Assembly (NCBI GenBank): GCA_035528905.1
Contig: DATKXU010000078.1
Location: 1-31,494, forward strand
Source: DATKXU01 sp035528905
GTDB lineage: Bacteria > Armatimonadota > UBA5829 > DTJY01
Reading direction: 5' to 3'
DNA length: 31,494 nucleotides
The translations under genes were made by a program, and so were the position numbers. Position 1 is the stretch's first letter. Each line of letters opens with the position of its first letter. The notes under the pieces were generated by a model. That model saw nothing but the letters and a program-made list of their open reading frames with translations. It did not search any database and had not been told where the DNA came from. This document shows, piece after piece, positions 1 to 8,160 of this stretch.

Positions 1-4
1 CATG

Positions 5-1362
5 TTGCCTCATTTATCCTTGTTGTCGAAATGGGTAATCGTTGCCTCACGAATATTGTTGCCGAATGCAATGTCTGCAAGTCCGTATATGTAAGTTATA
101 AAGACAGGGCTCCGGGTCGAGTGTCCCGGGTGTGGGCTACCGCGCCTGGCATGTTCTCCAGTTGAGTAAGCAGCGCCCGTATCTGCCTGAGAAGCTCTAC
201 TGGGTTTGTGGCTTCATACTCTTGCCTGAGAGCTCTCCTCGTATCTTCATCGATGTACCCGTTCGATGAGAGCAACTTCTGGTAAGGTGTCATGGCGGTG
301 TGATAGCGCCTGGTAACCTTGCTCCCGTACCGCTCCTTCTCCGCGAGCCTCATCATCGGCGAGAAGAAGTTGTGATAGCGCATGATGAGCGGATAGACCC
401 TCTCTAGCAGGGCCAACTGCTCGTCTGTCTCGAATCTCCTGTAGCCGATGAACTGCCTGACAACGCTCCAGTTCTTCTGCTCAACGTGACACTGGTCGTT
501 CTTCTTATACTCCCGGCTGCGGGTGAACGTTATCTCCTCAGACCGGCAATACTTCACCAGATGGTGGTTGATGAATGCGCTGTCGTTGTCACTGTCTATC
601 CCCTTCACCGGGAACGGTACGTGCTCCGAGGCTGACTTGATTGCAACAAGCGTCCCCCTTTCTCCACGCCCCTTCGTAGTGCCAAGCACCGTCCATCCAG
701 AGAATACGTCCGTCATGTTCAGGGTGTAGAGAAACTCACCGCTGCCACTGCCCCCACAGTGACCCACCAGGTCGAGCTCGAAGAATCCTGGCTCATTCTC
801 ATCCCACTGGGCGAATGTTCTTACAGGAATCCTGGACCTGAGCAGCGTCCCAGGCTTTGTGGTAGTCCGTCCCTTCACCGTCATCGCTGCCCGGTCAGGC
901 GCAAGCATCCTGTCGATTGTAGCTGCGCTTATCGAGGCAAGCAGCGACTGCTCGCTCGGTGTCACGTAGAGTTCTCCATACCTTGTCATCACTGAGAGCA
1001 GTTCCCCAAGAAACGGCGCAAGCCGTTTCCCGCAGGCATAGAAGCTGGTGGCCCATAGAACCTTGAGTTGAGGCAGGATCGGTGTGTACTTCGAGGCCCG
1101 AGGCCGGCGGATCGGTTTGTTCCTTGGACCAACGCCTTCTCTGAGCATCCTCGCCAGCGATTCCCGATGGTAACCAGTCAGCCCCTGCAACGCGTCGAGT
1201 ATCCGCTTCTTCTCCGCCTTACGGGCCTTGAGATACTCCTTTCTCTTGCGCCTCACGATCTCTCTTACTGTAGGTGTGCTCATTTTCTCCATGCCTCAGT
1301 TCTACGGCAACATCCTTATCTGAGGCAACGAATCAATTTCGCCAACATCTTTCCTGAGGCAA
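5..1362 (-). mobile_element. Insertion sequence with rve-type DDE transposase and iterated terminal inverted repeats
   Basis: The transposase gene is bracketed by two related inverted ends. The left end (5-64) and the reverse complement of the right end (1305-1362) both read TTGCCTCA, then a TGTTG-type copy, then CGAAAT, then CGTTGCCTCA, then TGTTGCCG. The repeats are therefore long, imperfect and composed of several copies of one core, as expected for multiple transposase binding sites. The outer boundary is set at the outermost TTGCCTCA. Only four bases lie outside on the left, so no target-site duplication can be tested. Length is about 1.36 kb. Confidence 0.82.
96..1292 (-). CDS. IS transposase, rve-type DDE integrase core
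   Basis: A 398-residue transposase that would cut and join the ends of the surrounding insertion sequence. The N-terminal part (about 1-60) is basic and helical, with a TGYHRESLARML segment typical of the DNA-binding region of this transposase group. The catalytic core shows D174 (FELDLVGH), D235 (GIDSDND) and E271 (CHVEQKNW), which gives a DD(35)E arrangement. The frame is uninterrupted, so the element may be active. M1 (1292) has no clear ribosome-binding site; M4 (1283) has GGAG just upstream and is an alternative start. An inverted pair, GCCTCAG at 1293-1299 and CTGAGGC at 1320-1326, lies just upstream of the start and could be an operator. I do not assign an ISfinder family. Confidence 0.85.
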   Translation of the reverse strand: MEKMSTPTVREIVRRKRKEYLKARKAEKKRILDALQGLTGYHRESLARMLREGVGPRNKPIRRPRASKYTPILPQLKVLWATSFYACGKRLAPFLGELLSVMTRYGELYVTPSEQSLLASISAATIDRMLAPDRAAMTVKGRTTTKPGTLLRSRIPVRTFAQWDENEPGFFELDLVGHCGGSGSGEFLYTLNMTDVFSGWTVLGTTKGRGERGTLVAIKSASEHVPFPVKGIDSDNDSAFINHHLVKYCRSEEITFTRSREYKKNDQCHVEQKNWSVVRQFIGYRRFETDEQLALLERVYPLIMRYHNFFSPMMRLAEKERYGSKVTRRYHTAMTPYQKLLSSNGYIDEDTRRALRQEYEATNPVELLRQIRALLTQLENMPGAVAHTRDTRPGALSL

Positions 1363-1371
1363 TTCGCTCGC

Positions 1372-1401
1372 TTGACGCAGCAGCACAATGACGGGTATAC
1401 T
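1372..1401 (+). promoter_or_regulatory. Sigma-70-type promoter of the IMPase-family gene
   Basis: TTGACG at 1372-1377 and TATACT at 1396-1401 with an 18 bp spacer. It lies just outside the insertion sequence, 43 bp upstream of the GTG start at 1444, and is followed by GGAGGAG at 1429-1435. The gene therefore does not depend on the IS for transcription. Confidence 0.7.
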
Positions 1402-1443
1402 GCATCCTTGGCTTGAGCGGGAGCATTCGGAGGAGTCTCGACC

Positions 1444-2379
1444 GTGGACATAAACAGCGCAGCAGTCGAACTGGCATACGCGATCCGGCGCACCTTGAAG
1501 CCGCACCTCGGCTTGCAATCCTCAAAGCGATTGACAGGGAAAGCCGCGAGCGGCGACGAAGCCTTCGCAATTGACGATATAGCGGAGCGTGTGATCGCAG
1601 AATTCATCAGGAAACACGAATTGCCAGTAGCTTACTATTCCGAGGGGCGCGGCTTCGTGGGATTCGGACGCCCGCAGCACCTATTAGTGATCGATCCGAT
1701 TGACGGCACACGCCCCGCGATGGTAGGGCTTGAGGGAGGCGTCGTATCCATAGCCGTCGCGCCATATTCCACAGATGCCACACTGGCTGATGTGACGTTC
1801 GGCTGCGTGCTCGAATTGAAGGCGGACCGCCTTTACACCGCGACCAGAGACGGCGCTGTCAACATTCGTGCAGACAAAGTAGATCTGCCGGTAACTCTGA
1901 CGACAACCGCCGACCTGGACAAAGTATCGTGGAGCTACGAAATCGCCGGCCGACCCATCCTGCCCATCACTCAGGTGCTGGCCCCGCTCATTGACAAGTC
2001 TTCGCTTCGCGGAGGTGTCTTCGTCATCAGCAGTACCGCCTACTCACTCACCCGAATGGTATCGGGGCAGTTCGACGCGGTCATTGACGTCGGAAATCGC
2101 ATACTCCGGGATCACCCGAACCTCCGCGGAGAGTTCGTGCGAGCGGGCCTGGGAACGGTGATAGGTTTGTTCCCATACGACATTGCTGCGGCCTTGCTCA
2201 TCGCGGAAACAGCGGGCTGCCATGTCACCGATGCGTACGGAAACAGCCTCGGCGCTACGGCGCTGCTTGATACTTCCGAGGAGAATGTTCGCTCGTGTGT
2301 AGCCGGGTCCAATCCGGCGCTGCACCGAAAGCTGCTCGACCTCATTGACGAGCGCATGAGCAGCCTGGCATGCGAATGA
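1444..2379 (+). CDS. Inositol monophosphatase / FBPase-family phosphatase
   Basis: A 311-residue member of the Mg2+-dependent, lithium-sensitive phosphatase superfamily (IMPase, FBPase, CysQ). Metal-binding signatures are complete: GDEAFAIDDIAE at about 37-48, E67 in YYSEG, the DPIDGT motif with D84 and D87, and the C-terminal Asp D246 in FPYDIAAALLIAETAG. The substrate cannot be fixed from sequence: inositol phosphate, a sugar bisphosphate or PAP are possible. The usual WDxAAG is FPYDIAAA here, a mild divergence. The GTG start at 1444 is supported by GGAGGAG eight bases upstream and by the promoter at 1372. It is monocistronic and convergent with the cold-shock gene. The following 173 bp (2380-2552) hold nothing recognisable beyond a weak 6 bp hairpin at 2470-2491. 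Confidence 0.85.
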   Translation: MDINSAAVELAYAIRRTLKPHLGLQSSKRLTGKAASGDEAFAIDDIAERVIAEFIRKHELPVAYYSEGRGFVGFGRPQHLLVIDPIDGTRPAMVGLEGGVVSIAVAPYSTDATLADVTFGCVLELKADRLYTATRDGAVNIRADKVDLPVTLTTTADLDKVSWSYEIAGRPILPITQVLAPLIDKSSLRGGVFVISSTAYSLTRMVSGQFDAVIDVGNRILRDHPNLRGEFVRAGLGTVIGLFPYDIAAALLIAETAGCHVTDAYGNSLGATALLDTSEENVRSCVAGSNPALHRKLLDLIDERMSSLACE

Positions 2380-2552
2380 TCGTCCGCTCCACATGAAACC
2401 AACGGAAACAACCACGGGGAGCGAAACCATTCCCTACAGGCCGAATCAGACTCCACCGCCGTCCCGGTCGGCTGAGCGATGCGAGTCAGCCAGGTTGAGC
2501 CTCGAAGCAGTCGCGGTTTGCCGGAACTGCTTGATCCTGGACGTCTCGCCGC

Positions 2553-2771
2553 CTATGCAGACTCGATGTCTGGAATGAGTAACACGCTCGTGGCCTGGAG
2601 ACCCTTCGGTCCCTCGACCACTTCGAACTCAACTTGTTGGCCTTGTGAGAGGCTCTTGTACCCCTCCATTGTGATGGCGGAGTAGTGAACAAACACGTCC
2701 ATACCGCCGTCCATCTCGATGAAACCGTATCCCTTCGCGTCATTGAACCACTTGATCCGTCCAATGGCCAT
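2553..2771 (-). CDS. csp: Cold-shock domain protein
   Basis: A 72-residue single-domain OB-fold protein of the CspA family that binds single-stranded RNA or DNA. RNP1 is KGYGFIEM (13-20) and RNP2 is DVFVHY (25-30); the preceding KWFND and the ending GPKGLQA are family hallmarks. The frame is open further upstream to 2834, but the start at 2771 is clear: GGGAGGT (2778-2784) lies six bases away, and the upstream promoter places the transcription start inside the longer frame. The family usually has 65-75 residues, which fits. Expression should be high, given a consensus promoter and a strong ribosome-binding site. Confidence 0.96.
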   Translation of the reverse strand: MAIGRIKWFNDAKGYGFIEMDGGMDVFVHYSAITMEGYKSLSQGQQVEFEVVEGPKGLQATSVLLIPDIESA

Positions 2772-2822
2772 AATGCAACCTCCCTGTTGACCGAGGGCTG
2801 TACAAGCCAGCGCAATACGGGA

Positions 2823-2851
2823 ATTATAAAACATGGCTTGTGAGTTGTCAA
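2823..2851 (-). promoter_or_regulatory. Perfect-consensus sigma-70 promoter of the cold-shock gene
   Basis: On the minus strand TTGACA (2846-2851), a 17 bp spacer and TATAAT (2823-2828), identical to the consensus at all twelve positions. The predicted transcript starts near 2816, leaving an untranslated leader of roughly 45 nt before the ATG at 2771. Confidence 0.9.
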
Positions 2852-2872
2852 CTGTCTGCGCGAAAGAATCTG

Positions 2873-3694
2873 CTACTTTTTCTCGCGTGGCTTCCGGTCT
2901 TCGCTTTGAAGGGGCTGTAATGCAGTTCTGCGGTCTTGAGAGAGGATTGCTGCCTTGTGATACTCGATTAGTGCTGAGTTCATATCTCCCTGTGCTTCAT
3001 AAGCTTTTCCGAGGTGCTGCCGAACTTCGGGGTCAGACGGATACAGCCAGGCAGCCTTCTTCAGGAGTTCCAGAGCCTTCCCCGTCTGTCCTTTCCTGTA
3101 ATAGGCCCAACCCAGAGAATCTATGAAACAGGCGCTACGGGGTTCTAGCTCCACCGCACGCTTCGTCAGGCGGAGCGCCGCATCAAGCTTGATGCCGAGA
3201 TCTGCGTACATGTAGCCCCAATTGTTGTAGGCCGTGGAATTGTGCCTATTGAGACGGACGGCCTGCCGATACGCCCGTTCAGCTTCGCCTACCTTGTTCA
3301 ATTGATAATGGGCGTCTCCCAAAGCCCTGTACATCTCTGAATCCCGGAATCTATCCCGCACGAGGTCGGACCGCGATCTTCCAGGGGGAGGCACGGCTAT
3401 AGCACGCTTGATATACGGAGTGCTCTGCTCGTACATTCCCGCGTCCATAAGGATTGCCACGACCGCTCTGCAAGCATCGAACTCAGACGGCGCGGATGCA
3501 AGCGCCCTGTCGAACGCATCCAGAGCCGGCTTCTCGCGGCCTTTCTCGAGGAGTTTCACACCTGCCTCGATTTCCTTTCGAGACTCTCCGGCCTTTCGCG
3601 AATCCGTATCTGTGCCGGGTCTGCATCCGTTCAGAAGCAGGAGGCTAAGAAAGCAGAGCAAGAGAAAGCCTGTCCGCGCAGTTGTGATTCTCAA
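2873..3694 (-). CDS. TPR-repeat lipoprotein
   Basis: A 273-residue protein with a lipoprotein signal: basic N-terminus, hydrophobic stretch and lipobox LNGC with Cys24 as the likely lipidated residue. The mature part is a series of tetratricopeptide repeats from about residue 40 to 255, including AYNNWGYMYADLG, FIDSLGWAYYRKGQ and VRQHLGKAYEAQGD. TPRs form a protein-binding superhelix, so a scaffold at the inner face of an envelope membrane is likely; the partner is unknown. The start is TTG at 3692-3694, with GGAAGGG about eight bases upstream. It ends 101 bp before the cold-shock gene, which has its own promoter. Confidence 0.85.
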   Translation of the reverse strand: MRITTARTGFLLLCFLSLLLLNGCRPGTDTDSRKAGESRKEIEAGVKLLEKGREKPALDAFDRALASAPSEFDACRAVVAILMDAGMYEQSTPYIKRAIAVPPPGRSRSDLVRDRFRDSEMYRALGDAHYQLNKVGEAERAYRQAVRLNRHNSTAYNNWGYMYADLGIKLDAALRLTKRAVELEPRSACFIDSLGWAYYRKGQTGKALELLKKAAWLYPSDPEVRQHLGKAYEAQGDMNSALIEYHKAAILSQDRRTALQPLQSEDRKPREKK

Positions 3695-3724
3695 ATCGTC
3701 CGCCCTTCCGACTGGCTGCAGAAC

Positions 3725-3753
3725 ATTCTATAGCATGATAACATCTGCGTCCA
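3725..3753 (-). promoter_or_regulatory. Probable promoter of the TPR lipoprotein gene
   Basis: On the minus strand TGGACG (3748-3753), 17 bp, TAGAAT (3725-3730); an overlapping TGC-TATAGA reading gives an extended -10. The -35 is imperfect, so this is moderate evidence. It lies 30 bp upstream of the TTG start. Confidence 0.5.
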
Positions 3754-3797
3754 GTGCTGCACCTGCGCCCTGGTGGAATCAGGCCCGCCGTTGAACT

Positions 3798-4072
3798 CTA
3801 CTGCCATGGGAATTCCGGCGTAGGCGCGCCTGTCACGGCACTGATAAGCGTCCAGACCACCGCCATACCGAATTCGCCGAGGATCATCCCGAGGAACCAA
3901 GGCCGAGCCTTGACATACATGCGCATTCCACCGTATCTCAGGACCAGCGACTTCACGACCCAGGCAACGAAGCACGAAAACCAGAACACGATCATAGTCC
4001 ACGAGCCGCACAGGGCATAACCCAGCGGATGCAGCGCACCGGTGTCAATTGTGCCGGGACCCAGGGGCTTTT
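3798..4072 (-). pseudogene. C-terminal remnant of a DUF6784-type membrane protein
   Basis: An open frame whose translation, from about 4072 down to the TAG at 3798, reads like the last 80-90 residues of large DUF6785/DUF6784 multi-pass membrane proteins: HPLGYALCGSWTM, a hydrophobic FWFSCFVAWVVKSLVLRYGG block, then ARPWFLGMILGEF and a final transmembrane stretch. Family members run to several hundred residues. Here everything upstream is replaced by the end of tsaC, so the rest has been deleted. No ribosome-binding site or plausible start precedes the homologous part. I recognise the family from its conserved pattern; a profile search would settle it. Confidence 0.6.
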
Positions 4073-4714
4073 CTACCCGGCCTTCAGACACGCGGCAAGC
4101 ATCTCTTCGCTGATGCTCCCGCGCCGGAGGATTCTCAGCGGGGCTTCGGTCACATCAACTACCGTGGAAGCTACTTTCAGACGCGTCGGGCCGGCGTCGA
4201 GGACCAGCTCTATCCTGCCGCCCAGGTATTCGAGCGCCTCTTCCGCAGTGGTTGGAGGCGGCTGCCCAGTGACGTTTGCGCTTGGGGCGACAATGGAAGT
4301 GCCGGCCGCCCGGATGAGCGCCAGAGCGACCGGGTGGTCAGGTATTCGGATGCCGACCTTGCCCGTTCCGGCGGTGACTTCATCCGGGACATCGGGAGAG
4401 GCTCGCAGCACGAGGGTCAGCGACCCAGGGAAGAATCTTTCCATCAACCGACGAGCAACATCGGGGACCTCGGCGGCGAGTTTCAGCACATCCTCCTTCG
4501 AGGCGACCTGAACGGGAAGCGCATTGTTCGCAGGGCGGCCTTTCACCTCGTAGACCCGGAGTACAGCCTGCTTGTTGAAGGCATCCGCGCCAAGGCCGTA
4601 AACCGTTTCGGTCGGGAATGCGACCAGTTCGCCGCGCCGGATGGCATCCCCTGCCCTCTTTATGACCTCGGCCGCCGGATTCTGCGGGTCTACCTTCAGC
4701 ACCAAGGTTTCCAT
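4073..4714 (-). CDS. tsaC: Threonylcarbamoyl-AMP synthase (TsaC/Sua5/YrdC family)
   Basis: A 213-residue YrdC-domain enzyme that makes threonylcarbamoyl-AMP from threonine, bicarbonate and ATP, the first step of t6A37 modification of ANN-decoding tRNAs. Signatures are PTETVYGLG (34-42), KGRP (58-61) and APSANVTGQPPPT (143-155). It ends soon after the YrdC domain and lacks the extra C-terminal Sua5 domain. The usual NPLxVxV after KGRP reads NNALPVQV, a mild variant. It starts five bases after the prmC stop, and its likely Shine-Dalgarno (AAGGGA) lies inside the end of prmC, so translation is probably coupled. It is the last gene of the rpmE-DUF1385-prfA-prmC-tsaC operon. Confidence 0.94.
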   Translation of the reverse strand: METLVLKVDPQNPAAEVIKRAGDAIRRGELVAFPTETVYGLGADAFNKQAVLRVYEVKGRPANNALPVQVASKEDVLKLAAEVPDVARRLMERFFPGSLTLVLRASPDVPDEVTAGTGKVGIRIPDHPVALALIRAAGTSIVAPSANVTGQPPPTTAEEALEYLGGRIELVLDAGPTRLKVASTVVDVTEAPLRILRRGSISEEMLAACLKAG

Positions 4715-4719
4715 CAGCT

Positions 4720-5601
4720 CTATCCCTTTTCGCCCAGCACAACACGCTCGACGCCGCCGTAATCCCGAACCGACCGCACGTCCCGGAGACCTGCGGCCCT
4801 AAACAGCGCTTTGACGGCGTCCGCCTGTCCTGCGCCGACCTCGACCGCCAGTACGCCATTCTCTTTGAGATACGCAAACGCATCACCGGCGAGCCGCCGA
4901 TGATAGTCCAGTCCATCGGGACCGCCGTCCAGCGCCTGCCTGGGCTCGTACTTCGCTATCTCGAGCTGGAGGCTCTCGATCTCGTCACTCGGAATGTAAG
5001 GAGGGTTCGAAACGATCAGGCGGAAAGTCATACCGGCAAGCGGCCCGAACAAATCGCCTTGCAGAGAATGCACCCGGTCCTGGACACCGGCGCGCTGGGC
5101 ATTTCGGCAGCCGATCTCCAGCGCGTCTGCTGATGATTCGGTCCCATAAATGAGAGCAGCGGGCACCGCCTTCGCTATACTGATCGCCACTGCGCCGCTT
5201 CCGACGCCGATATCCGCAACCATAGGCGCGGACGCATCCCTTATCAAGCCTATCGCGGCCTCGACGAGGGTTTCCGTCTCGGGGCGTGGAATGAGGACGG
5301 CCGGCGACACCTCGAAGGAAACGCCGTAGAACTCCCGGTCGCCGATTATGTAAGCGAGAGGCTCCCGTCTGAAGCGCCGCGACATCCAACCCGAAAAGCG
5401 CCCAGCCACTTCCCGCGGCGGAATGACTTCGGGATGGGTGAGCAGCTCCGTCCGGGAGCGCCCCCAGGCATGCGAGAGCAAAACTTCCGCGTCCAATATG
5501 GGGGTGTCCACTCCTGCCGCCTTCAGTTCCTCGACAGCACGCCGTAGAAGCTGCCGCGTCGTCTGCGCCGCGAGTTCCGACGGACCTTGCCTGGCAGCCA
5601 T
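4720..5601 (-). CDS. prmC: Peptide chain release factor N5-glutamine methyltransferase
   Basis: A 293-residue SAM-dependent enzyme that methylates the glutamine of the GGQ motif of release factors, raising termination efficiency. An N-terminal helical domain (about 1-75) precedes the Rossmann methyltransferase fold with DIGVGSGAVAI (130-140) for SAM and NPPY (199-202) for the target glutamine. PRPETE (106-111) is also characteristic. The frame stays open to 5667, but that start would overlap prfA by about 60 bases; the ATG at 5601 lies four bases after the prfA stop and gives the normal family length. Lying next to its substrate gene prfA is a common arrangement. Confidence 0.94.
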   Translation of the reverse strand: MAARQGPSELAAQTTRQLLRRAVEELKAAGVDTPILDAEVLLSHAWGRSRTELLTHPEVIPPREVAGRFSGWMSRRFRREPLAYIIGDREFYGVSFEVSPAVLIPRPETETLVEAAIGLIRDASAPMVADIGVGSGAVAISIAKAVPAALIYGTESSADALEIGCRNAQRAGVQDRVHSLQGDLFGPLAGMTFRLIVSNPPYIPSDEIESLQLEIAKYEPRQALDGGPDGLDYHRRLAGDAFAYLKENGVLAVEVGAGQADAVKALFRAAGLRDVRSVRDYGGVERVVLGEKG

Positions 5602-5605
5602 GGAG

Positions 5606-6682
5606 TTACCCGGACTCTTCCTCGCCCCTGAGGCGTGCAGCCTGGTCAGCGCCGACGAGGTGGTCAATCATTTCCTGGATGTCGCCATCCATGAAGGTGT
5701 CAATGCGGTGCAAGGTAAAGCCTATGCGGTGGTCGGTTACCCTGCCCTGAGGGAAATTGTAGGTGCGAATCTTCTCGCTGCGATCGCCAGTGCCCACCAT
5801 GGAGCGCCGTGCGTCTCTGATCTGCTCCTGCTGCTCGCGTATCGTTTTCTCGAGCAAGTGCGCCCGGAGCATTCGCATTGCTTTCTCTTTGTTCTGAAAC
5901 TGCGAGCGCTCATCCTCACAAGTCACGACAATCCCCGTCGGTTTGTGGACTATACGGACAGCGGTCTCGTTCTTTTGAACGTTCTGCCCGCCCGCGGACG
6001 ACGAGCGATACGTGTCAATCCCCAAATCCTCGGGATCAATCTCTACCTCGACCTCCTCCGCTTCGGGCATGACGGCGACTGTCGCCGCCGAGGTGTGAAT
6101 CCGACCGCCGCTTTCCGTCTCAGGAACCCGCTGCACGCGGTGCACACCACTCTCGAACTTCAGATTGCTGTACCCTCCGCGTCCGTCTATCGCCAGGATC
6201 GCCTCCTTGAATCCACCGATGCCGGTCTCGTTGGCGCTCATCAATTCCATTTTCCAGCCCCTGCGTTCGGCATACCTGGAATACATGCGCAGAAGCTCGC
6301 CCGCGAAGAGCGCGGCTTCCTCGCCGCCTGTGCCTGCACGAATCTCGATGAGAACGCTCTTTTCGTCGTTCGGATCCTTCGGGAGCAGCATGAGGTTCAA
6401 TTCCTGCTCGAGATGCCGCTCGCGCTCCTTCAAATCATCGAGTTCGGATTGGGCCAGCTCTCGCATCTCTTCCTCGAGGGCGCCGCCCAGCATCTCCTCT
6501 GTGTCGAGCTTCTCCTGGTGAACTCGCTTGTACTCCCGGTAACCGCGCACGAGGTTCCCGAGGTCTGAGTGAGCTTTGGCGAGGCGCTGATATTCCTTCT
6601 GATCCGCCCAGACGCTCGGATCGGCCAGCTTCTCTTGCAGCTCGTCGTATTTCTGCTCTACTTCGTTCAAACGCTCAAACAT
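5606..6682 (-). CDS. prfA: Peptide chain release factor 1
   Basis: A 358-residue class-I release factor that recognises UAA and UAG and triggers hydrolysis of peptidyl-tRNA. GGQ is at 231-233 within SSAGGQNVQKNET. The codon-recognition tripeptide is PET (187-189), a variant of the RF1 PxT motif rather than the SPF of RF2. The start is set at 6682 (MFERLNEVEQKYDEL), which matches RF1 N-termini and has AGGG eight bases upstream; the longer frame to 6712 would run into the DUF1385 gene. Only ten bases separate the two genes, so co-transcription is nearly certain. Confidence 0.96.
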   Translation of the reverse strand: MFERLNEVEQKYDELQEKLADPSVWADQKEYQRLAKAHSDLGNLVRGYREYKRVHQEKLDTEEMLGGALEEEMRELAQSELDDLKERERHLEQELNLMLLPKDPNDEKSVLIEIRAGTGGEEAALFAGELLRMYSRYAERRGWKMELMSANETGIGGFKEAILAIDGRGGYSNLKFESGVHRVQRVPETESGGRIHTSAATVAVMPEAEEVEVEIDPEDLGIDTYRSSSAGGQNVQKNETAVRIVHKPTGIVVTCEDERSQFQNKEKAMRMLRAHLLEKTIREQQEQIRDARRSMVGTGDRSEKIRTYNFPQGRVTDHRIGFTLHRIDTFMDGDIQEMIDHLVGADQAARLRGEEESG

Positions 6683-6692
6683 GTTGCCAACC

Positions 6693-7724
6693 CTATGCGC
6701 TGCAGCCGGCACTGCCGACGACCGGCTGACGGGAGTTCGCCCTTTCCATCTCCATCACAGCGCGAAGCGCACACAGCGCAACTTCCACCTGGTCGTCAGT
6801 CGGCTCGCGCGTAGTCAGCCTCTGCAGCCACAGGCCCGGCGCGAGCAGGACATTCAGCGCCTTTGAATCTTTGTGTCTGCCCGCATACCTGATCGCTTCA
6901 TACGCCACTCCCGCGACCACGGGAAGCAGCGCGAGCTCTTGCACGACACGGAGCCAGATACTCGACCATCCCAGCAAACAGAAGACCAGAATGCTCGCAA
7001 CGACGAAAACCATTATGAAGCTGGTGCCGCACCTCGGATGGATGGCAGTATGCTTTGAGAAGTTCTCAGGCGTAAGCTCCATGCCGGCCTCGAACGTGTT
7101 TATAACTTTATGCTCCGCACCGTGATATTCGAAAACCCGGCGGATGTCCGCCATAAGAGAAATCGCAGCAATATAGGCGACAAGCAGTATGAGCTTAACC
7201 CCGCCAGTCATGAGGTTCAGCAAGACGGAGTGGTGTACCGACTTCCTCATCAGCCCGACCAGCAACCGAGGACCGACAACGAATACCCCAAGCCCCAGGG
7301 CAATGCCGAGGAACAAAGTCACCCCTATCGCGATGTCGTTCACCGCCTGGTGCTTAGTCTTGGCCGGCTGTCCCTGTGGATCCTGAGGGGCCTCAGGATC
7401 AGCGCTCCCCGTCCCAGCGGTGGACTGCTTTCCCTTCTTGGGGTTTGGCTGCTGAGTATCTTCCATCGCTACGTTGGCGGAGAACGTCAGCGACTTCATG
7501 CCGAGCACCAATGCATCAATTACTGCGAGCGTGCCCCTCAGGAACGGCTTGTTCAGCCATTGAAACTTCTTGAAGAGCGATTCGACCGACTCCTGCTGGA
7601 GCACGATCTCCTTGTTCTGGCGTCGGCAGGCGACTGCAAAAAAGCGAGGGCTCCTCATCATCACGCCCTCGATAACCGCCTGACCACCGTATTGGAATTC
7701 TTGCCCTGTTTGGCTATTCCTCAA
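6693..7724 (-). CDS. DUF1385 family multi-pass membrane protein
   Basis: A 343-residue protein of unknown function. The family opening YGGQAVIEGVMMR is at about 12-24, and the second signature EYHGAEHKVINTFE is in the middle. Three to five hydrophobic segments follow a charged, low-complexity stretch at about 90-125 (KKGKQSTAGTG and following). DUF1385 genes very often lie between rpmE and prfA, as here, so the position supports the call but gives no biochemical role. The start is TTG at 7722-7724 with GAGGTAG eight bases upstream. The 97 bp to rpmE carry heptad-like repeats. Confidence 0.92.
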   Translation of the reverse strand: MRNSQTGQEFQYGGQAVIEGVMMRSPRFFAVACRRQNKEIVLQQESVESLFKKFQWLNKPFLRGTLAVIDALVLGMKSLTFSANVAMEDTQQPNPKKGKQSTAGTGSADPEAPQDPQGQPAKTKHQAVNDIAIGVTLFLGIALGLGVFVVGPRLLVGLMRKSVHHSVLLNLMTGGVKLILLVAYIAAISLMADIRRVFEYHGAEHKVINTFEAGMELTPENFSKHTAIHPRCGTSFIMVFVVASILVFCLLGWSSIWLRVVQELALLPVVAGVAYEAIRYAGRHKDSKALNVLLAPGLWLQRLTTREPTDDQVEVALCALRAVMEMERANSRQPVVGSAGCSA

Positions 7725-7741
7725 AGTACTCTACCTCAGAG

Positions 7742-7830
7742 CGGACGGCAGACGCGAACCGCTGCGGCACTCGCCGCCCGAGACCGCTGGCTGCTGACGA
7801 CTGACCAGCCCCACCCGCAAGTTACTTTCC
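7742..7830. repeat. Degenerate heptad repeat between rpmE and DUF1385
   Basis: Read on the minus strand, the segment contains successive 7-base units such as GTCAGTC, GTCAGCA, GCCAGCG and GTCTCGG before becoming irregular. It lies within an operon, so it is transcribed. It belongs to the same class as the period-7/8 arrays at 9381, 14816, 16321 and 27541. Confidence 0.4.
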
Positions 7831-8070
7831 CTGTTCTTCGCCGGCGGACTCCTCCGCCTGCTCGGGCTGCTTGGCTTTGCGGTATTTCTGCATGAACTTC
7901 TCTACGCGCCCCTCCGTATCCACGATCTTCTGCCGGCCCGTAAAGAAGGGATGGCACGCCGAGCAAATCTCCAGGCGAATCTCCGGAACAGTCGAACGTG
8001 TTTCAAATGTGTTTCCGCATGCGCAAACAACTTGGCACACGACGTATGTCGGATGAATTCCCTTCTTCAA
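7822..8070 (-). CDS. rpmE: 50S ribosomal protein L31, zinc-binding type
   Basis: An 82-residue bL31 protein of the large ribosomal subunit, at the intersubunit bridge region. Zinc-type cysteines are C16, C18, C36 and C39 (CACG and CSACH), and the core IHPTY, GNTFETRST and HPFFTGRQKIVDTEGRVEKF is canonical. It has a basic then acidic C-terminal tail (KAKQPEQAEESAGEEQGK) longer than in most homologues. The frame is open to 8181, but the true start is TTG at 8068-8070, giving MKKGIHPTY with GAGGAG about eight bases upstream. First gene of the operon running to tsaC. Confidence 0.96.
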   Translation of the reverse strand: MKKGIHPTYVVCQVVCACGNTFETRSTVPEIRLEICSACHPFFTGRQKIVDTEGRVEKFMQKYRKAKQPEQAEESAGEEQGK

Positions 8071-8104
8071 CAGTATCTCTCCTCTGTCAGCGTAGATTAT
8101 CGGC

Positions 8105-8151
8105 AAAAATCCACCGGGCCGGAATCGCCGCAGCAGCTCGCGGCCCCGTGG
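8105..8151 (-). terminator. Intrinsic terminator inside the rpmE leader (attenuator candidate)
   Basis: On the minus strand an 11-base arm (8141-8151) pairs with 8111-8121, ten of eleven positions complementary and rich in GC, with a 19 nt loop and a run of five T residues (8105-8109). It begins within a few bases of the predicted transcript start and ends about 35 bases before the rpmE start codon. A terminator in this position suggests attenuation. Ribosomal-protein L31 leaders that control their own genes are known in other phyla; this one matches none that I can recall in detail. Confidence 0.7.
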
Positions 8152-8160
8152 AACGTTTGA

